A stretch of 64,000 nt of DNA from Hallella colorans. GTDB lineage: Bacteria; Bacteroidota; Bacteroidia; Bacteroidales; Bacteroidaceae. The stretch's first letter is position 1; each line of letters starts with the position of its first letter. The stretch is from positions 91,696 to 155,695 of the forward strand of contig NZ_QENY01000005.1 of assembly GCF_003096815.1 (NCBI RefSeq). Direction: 5' to 3'. A model generated the notes under the pieces. It was given only the letters and a program-made list of their open reading frames with translations. It had not been told where the DNA came from and searched no databases. Below are positions 61,641 to 64,000 of the stretch, in pieces. The translations under genes and the position numbers were made by a program.

Positions 61641-61745
61641 TTAATAAGGGCTGCCCAAAAAGAAAAAAAATGCAGTTGCCATCCTACAGATACTTGCAGA
61701 AAGGATAAAATTTACTTTTAGACCTTTTGGGATAGCCCTTATTAA
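61641..61745. mobile_element. MITE-like element with 22-23 bp inverted repeats
   Basis: TTAATAAGGGCTGCCCAAAA (61,641-61,660) is matched by the complement of 61,723-61,745, TTAATAAGGGCTATCCCAAA; only two or three positions differ. The 60 bp between them encode nothing. Ends with GGGCTnnCCCAAAA resemble termini of Bacteroidetes insertion sequences, so this is probably a non-autonomous derivative. It could also act as a terminator for the truncated helicase gene. Confidence 0.65.
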
Positions 61746-61768
61746 TACTTCAGATAAAATTCCTAAGG

Positions 61769-63337
61769 TTATATTTTCAATCCTTTGGACCGGGTTTCCT
61801 CCTTGGCATACAGCCCCGGATGCCCAGTTATGGTGTGATTGGCGATAATACTTTCCGATGGATTGCGTATTTGCGGTGATGTATCTTCGGGATATTGCCT
61901 GATACCGTTTCGCACACCTTTCGCTTCCGGTTTGACCTGTTGCCCTTCATGCTCCTTTTCGGTGATTTCGGGTGTAGGCGGCGCAAGTTCCAGCTGTATC
62001 TTGCGGTCAAGGGCGGCAAGTTCGGACTTCAACTGTTTCAGTTCTTCCTCCTTCTTCCACACCTTGCCTGCTATCTCCTGCAACTGCGGTATCTCACGTT
62101 CCAAGACCTCATTCTTCGCTTTATACTGGTCGATGATGGAGGGGATTCTCTCAATCGCGTTGAGGAAGTTGCGGGCGGCGGCCAACGGGTCAGCCAGCGC
62201 CAGATGCCCGTTGTTGTAGGTGTACTTGTAGTTCCCCTCGACCACGAAGCGGTTGTCGGTAAACTCCAATCCCTCTTTGAGTATCCTTTCGCTGACCACC
62301 TTTATCGGGAAACCGTAAAACTCTCCAACCTGCGTGTACAACCCTCCGGTCGTGGCATTCTTGGCTATCTCCTGCAAACGCTTTCCGATGACTTTCTCAT
62401 CGGCGGAATCCACTCCGTCCACCTTTATTATATTAAGGTGATTGCCCTCCTTGTCGGTCTGCACCACAGAGAGGAAGCGGTTCCAGTCCTCCGTCATGGC
62501 ATCTATGAAAGCTGTGTTGTTGCCCAGCTCGCGGGTCTTCGATTCCAGCTTGAACTCCGAATCACGCTTGCCCTTGTTGAACGACTTGCGTTCCCCTTCG
62601 AGCGAGGCGATACGTTTTTCCAGTTTCGCCTTGTCCAGCAGGTCGGTGTTGCCGGATAGCAACGCCATATATTCCGAGAAGTTCATGCCCGATTTCTCGT
62701 CCATTGCCCCCTCGTCGATGGTACGCGCTTCCATAGCACCGCTTTTAAGCTGGCTGATGAAAGTCTGCTTGCAGTGCAGGAGGTTGAACTTGTAACTGTC
62801 CAGTGATTTTTCCACCGCGTAGATTATTACGTCCACGTTGTTCCCGGCGAAATGCTTGGCTATCTCGTTGCCTGCTCTAACTCCCCGTCCGTCACGCTGT
62901 TGCAGGTCGGACGGTCGCCACGGCGTATCAAGATGATGAATTGCCACACACCGTTTCTGTGCGTTCACACCCGTTCCGAGCATGGAGGTGGAGCCGAACA
63001 GCACACGCACCGTCCCGGCGTTCATGGCATCTATCACCGCCTTCCGAGCCTTGTCGGTCTTGCACTCCTGAATGAAGCGCACCTCGCTTGGCGGTATGCC
63101 GTAGTCCTCCGTCAGTTTGCGCTTGATTTCCGAATAGACGTTCCACCCATCGCCCGGCTGGTAAGTCCCCAAGTCAGAGAAAACGAACTGCGTGCCTTTC
63201 TGCGCGTCGTATTTTTGATAATACTCCGCGATTATTTTGGCACAGTGGCTCGCCTTGTTGTCGGGGTGGTCTTCGTAATGCGGGTCTATCATGCGCATGT
63301 CGAGTGCCATCTTCCGGGCATAATCAGTTGTTAAGAA
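61769..63337 (-). pseudogene. Truncated helicase/methylase of the conjugative element (C-terminal part)
   Basis: About 520 codons remain of a gene that is normally near 1,900 codons. The reading frame carries SF2 helicase motifs of the second RecA domain (QFVFSDLGTYQPGDGWNVYS, VRVLFGSTSMLGTGVNAQKR, HHLDTPWRPSDLQQRDGRGV) and a coiled-coil tail with KLEKRIASLEGERKSFNKGK. Upstream of the first Met the family sequence continues as TTDYARK to about 63,331, then the frame reads into unrelated sequence and a stop at 63,338. The N-terminal methylase and first helicase lobe are missing from this side, evidently cut by the insertion carrying the integrase gene. An ATG at 63,310 could still give a 513-residue product. 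Confidence 0.8.
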
Positions 63338-63623
63338 TCAAGGGAAACAGAGGGAAAAGCAAGGAATGTAACTATTTGAAATATCATCATTTAGCATTTT
63401 TATGCCATTATCGAGTTAGGCGAAAGGAAGCATCAAACGGCAGGAGTTCCGTTACCAAATCGTAACCCATCAAGGAAAAAGCAAAAAGGGGTTACGAATT
63501 GAAGGTAAACAACTGTATCATAGGTTTTTATTCTTCATCTTTCATTTTTCTGCATCGCTCAGGAATACTTGTTCATCTGTACCTTTGCAAGCAAAGGAAA
63601 TTTTGAAAAAACGACAGAAAAAA
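63332..63623. other. Junction and left end of a second integrase-bearing insertion
   Basis: From about 63,332 the helicase homology stops. The following 290 bp hold no gene but contain GGGTTACGATTT (minus strand, 63,457-63,468) and GGTTACGAATT (63,490-63,500), which could be integrase arm sites, and TACCTTTG (63,580-63,587), a -7 box for the integrase gene. The exact end cannot be fixed without the far junction. Confidence 0.5.
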
Positions 63624-64000
63624 ATGAAGGAAAACAAACTCAAAGTATCGTTCTTCGTTCAGGCGAAACGAACCGACAAGAAAGGACTTGTGCCTGTCAT
63701 CGGGCGCATCTCCGTTGGCAGAACCCATTCGGGCTTCTCCACCAAGTGTAAGACTCCGCTCGCTCTTTGGGACAGCCGCAAGCAAAGGCTTATCGGCAAG
63801 AGCAGCATGGCTGTGTCCGTCAATCAGAAACTTGGTGAATGCACTGCACTTATCCACACACGCTTTCACGAACTCAGTGAAAGAGAAGAATCCTTTACAG
63901 CCACAGACGTGAGGGATGCCTATCAGGGGCAAATCCACCGCCAAACCCTGCTCTTGGAGAGTTTCGGGGAGTATCTCACACAGACAAAGGAGCGCATAGG
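63624..64000 (+). CDS. Tyrosine-type site-specific integrase, N-terminal part (leaves window)
   Basis: The first 125 codons from ATG 63,624 are present. The N-terminus (MKENKLKVSFFVQAKRTDKK, GLVPVIGRISVGRTHSGFST) is an arm-DNA-binding domain of Bacteroidetes phage/transposon integrases, and the SAM-like core-binding part begins with LLLESFGEYLTQTKERIG. The catalytic residues (R...HxxR...Y) would lie outside the window. The sequence differs from IntDOT, so it should belong to a different element that inserted into the helicase gene, or to a replacement integration module. Its promoter box TACCTTTG is 37 bp upstream. Confidence 0.85.
   Translation, partial: MKENKLKVSFFVQAKRTDKKGLVPVIGRISVGRTHSGFSTKCKTPLALWDSRKQRLIGKSSMAVSVNQKLGECTALIHTRFHELSEREESFTATDVRDAYQGQIHRQTLLLESFGEYLTQTKERI

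Larger units (their letters stand above)
26221..64000. mobile_element. CTnDOT/CTnERL-like tetracycline-resistance conjugative transposon (right end outside window)
   Basis: All core modules of a Bacteroides-type conjugative transposon are present: traA-traQ, mobABC, rteC, the tetQ-rteA-rteB operon, and the pcfK/pcfJ-type accessory block. The left limit is inferred from the end of conserved chromosomal gene order upstream of parA and from a GTAnnTTTGC core. The xis2c-xis2d-exc excision genes are absent from the space between rteC and mob. Beyond 63,332 the sequence belongs to a different integrase-bearing insertion. Base composition shifts from the chromosome to a higher-GC tra block, broken by two AT-rich islands (31.0-32.5 kb and 50.65-51.2 kb). 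Confidence 0.88.

Overview
The window looks like a Bacteroidetes chromosome, most likely a Prevotella-type member of the Bacteroidales, carrying a tetracycline-resistance conjugative transposon of the CTnDOT/CTnERL family. This rests on promoters that fit TTTG-N19/20-TAnnTTTG, AT-rich translation leaders in place of strong Shine-Dalgarno sites, lineage-specific families (DUF3822, DUF5683, PcfK/PcfJ, TraA-TraQ, RteA/B/C, TetQ), and a pair of degenerate intergenic repeats that I associate with Prevotella. No rRNA, tRNA or CRISPR array was recognised.

Positions 1 to about 26,200 are chromosomal core: the 5' end of an L-serine dehydratase gene; an acyl-CoA dehydrogenase/etfA/etfB operon; dnaG; a membrane-anchored TPR protein with cardiolipin synthase; rsmD with DUF3822; a RecD-like helicase; a SprT-like protein; a metallophosphoesterase; alaS; a MerR-type regulator; and the run parA-parB-DUF5683-lytic transglycosylase-rel, all read leftwards. 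Two long gene-free gaps (6.3-6.85 kb and 19.0-19.8 kb) hold related repeats in opposite orientation.

From about 26,200 to the right edge the DNA is a conjugative element placed just upstream of parA. Its left end has a GTAnnTTTGC-type core and several GTTACG motifs. Then come a rightward block of small genes with pcfK and pcfJ, an AT-rich AAA+TOPRIM ATPase with its own promoter, and the leftward conjugation operon traA to traQ plus a lysozyme. These genes encode a type IV secretion machine (TraG is VirB4-like; TraK, TraM and TraN are VirB8-, VirB10- and VirB9-like). Next are an oriT candidate and the rightward mobA-mobB-mobC genes (accessory protein, relaxase, coupling protein). A cargo block follows (AT-rich unknown protein, zinc-finger/GNAT fusion, AlbA_2 protein), then rteC, a DHFR-like ORF with a structured leader, and the tetQ-rteA-rteB operon.

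In the CTnDOT model, tetracycline relieves attenuation of tetQ-rteA-rteB, RteB turns on rteC, and RteC turns on excision and then transfer. The excision genes of that model are not between rteC and mob here. The large helicase gene upstream of tetQ is cut at about 63,332, and a second tyrosine-integrase gene starts just beyond and runs out of the window. This suggests a nested element, comparable in outline to the extra region that distinguishes CTnDOT from CTnERL.
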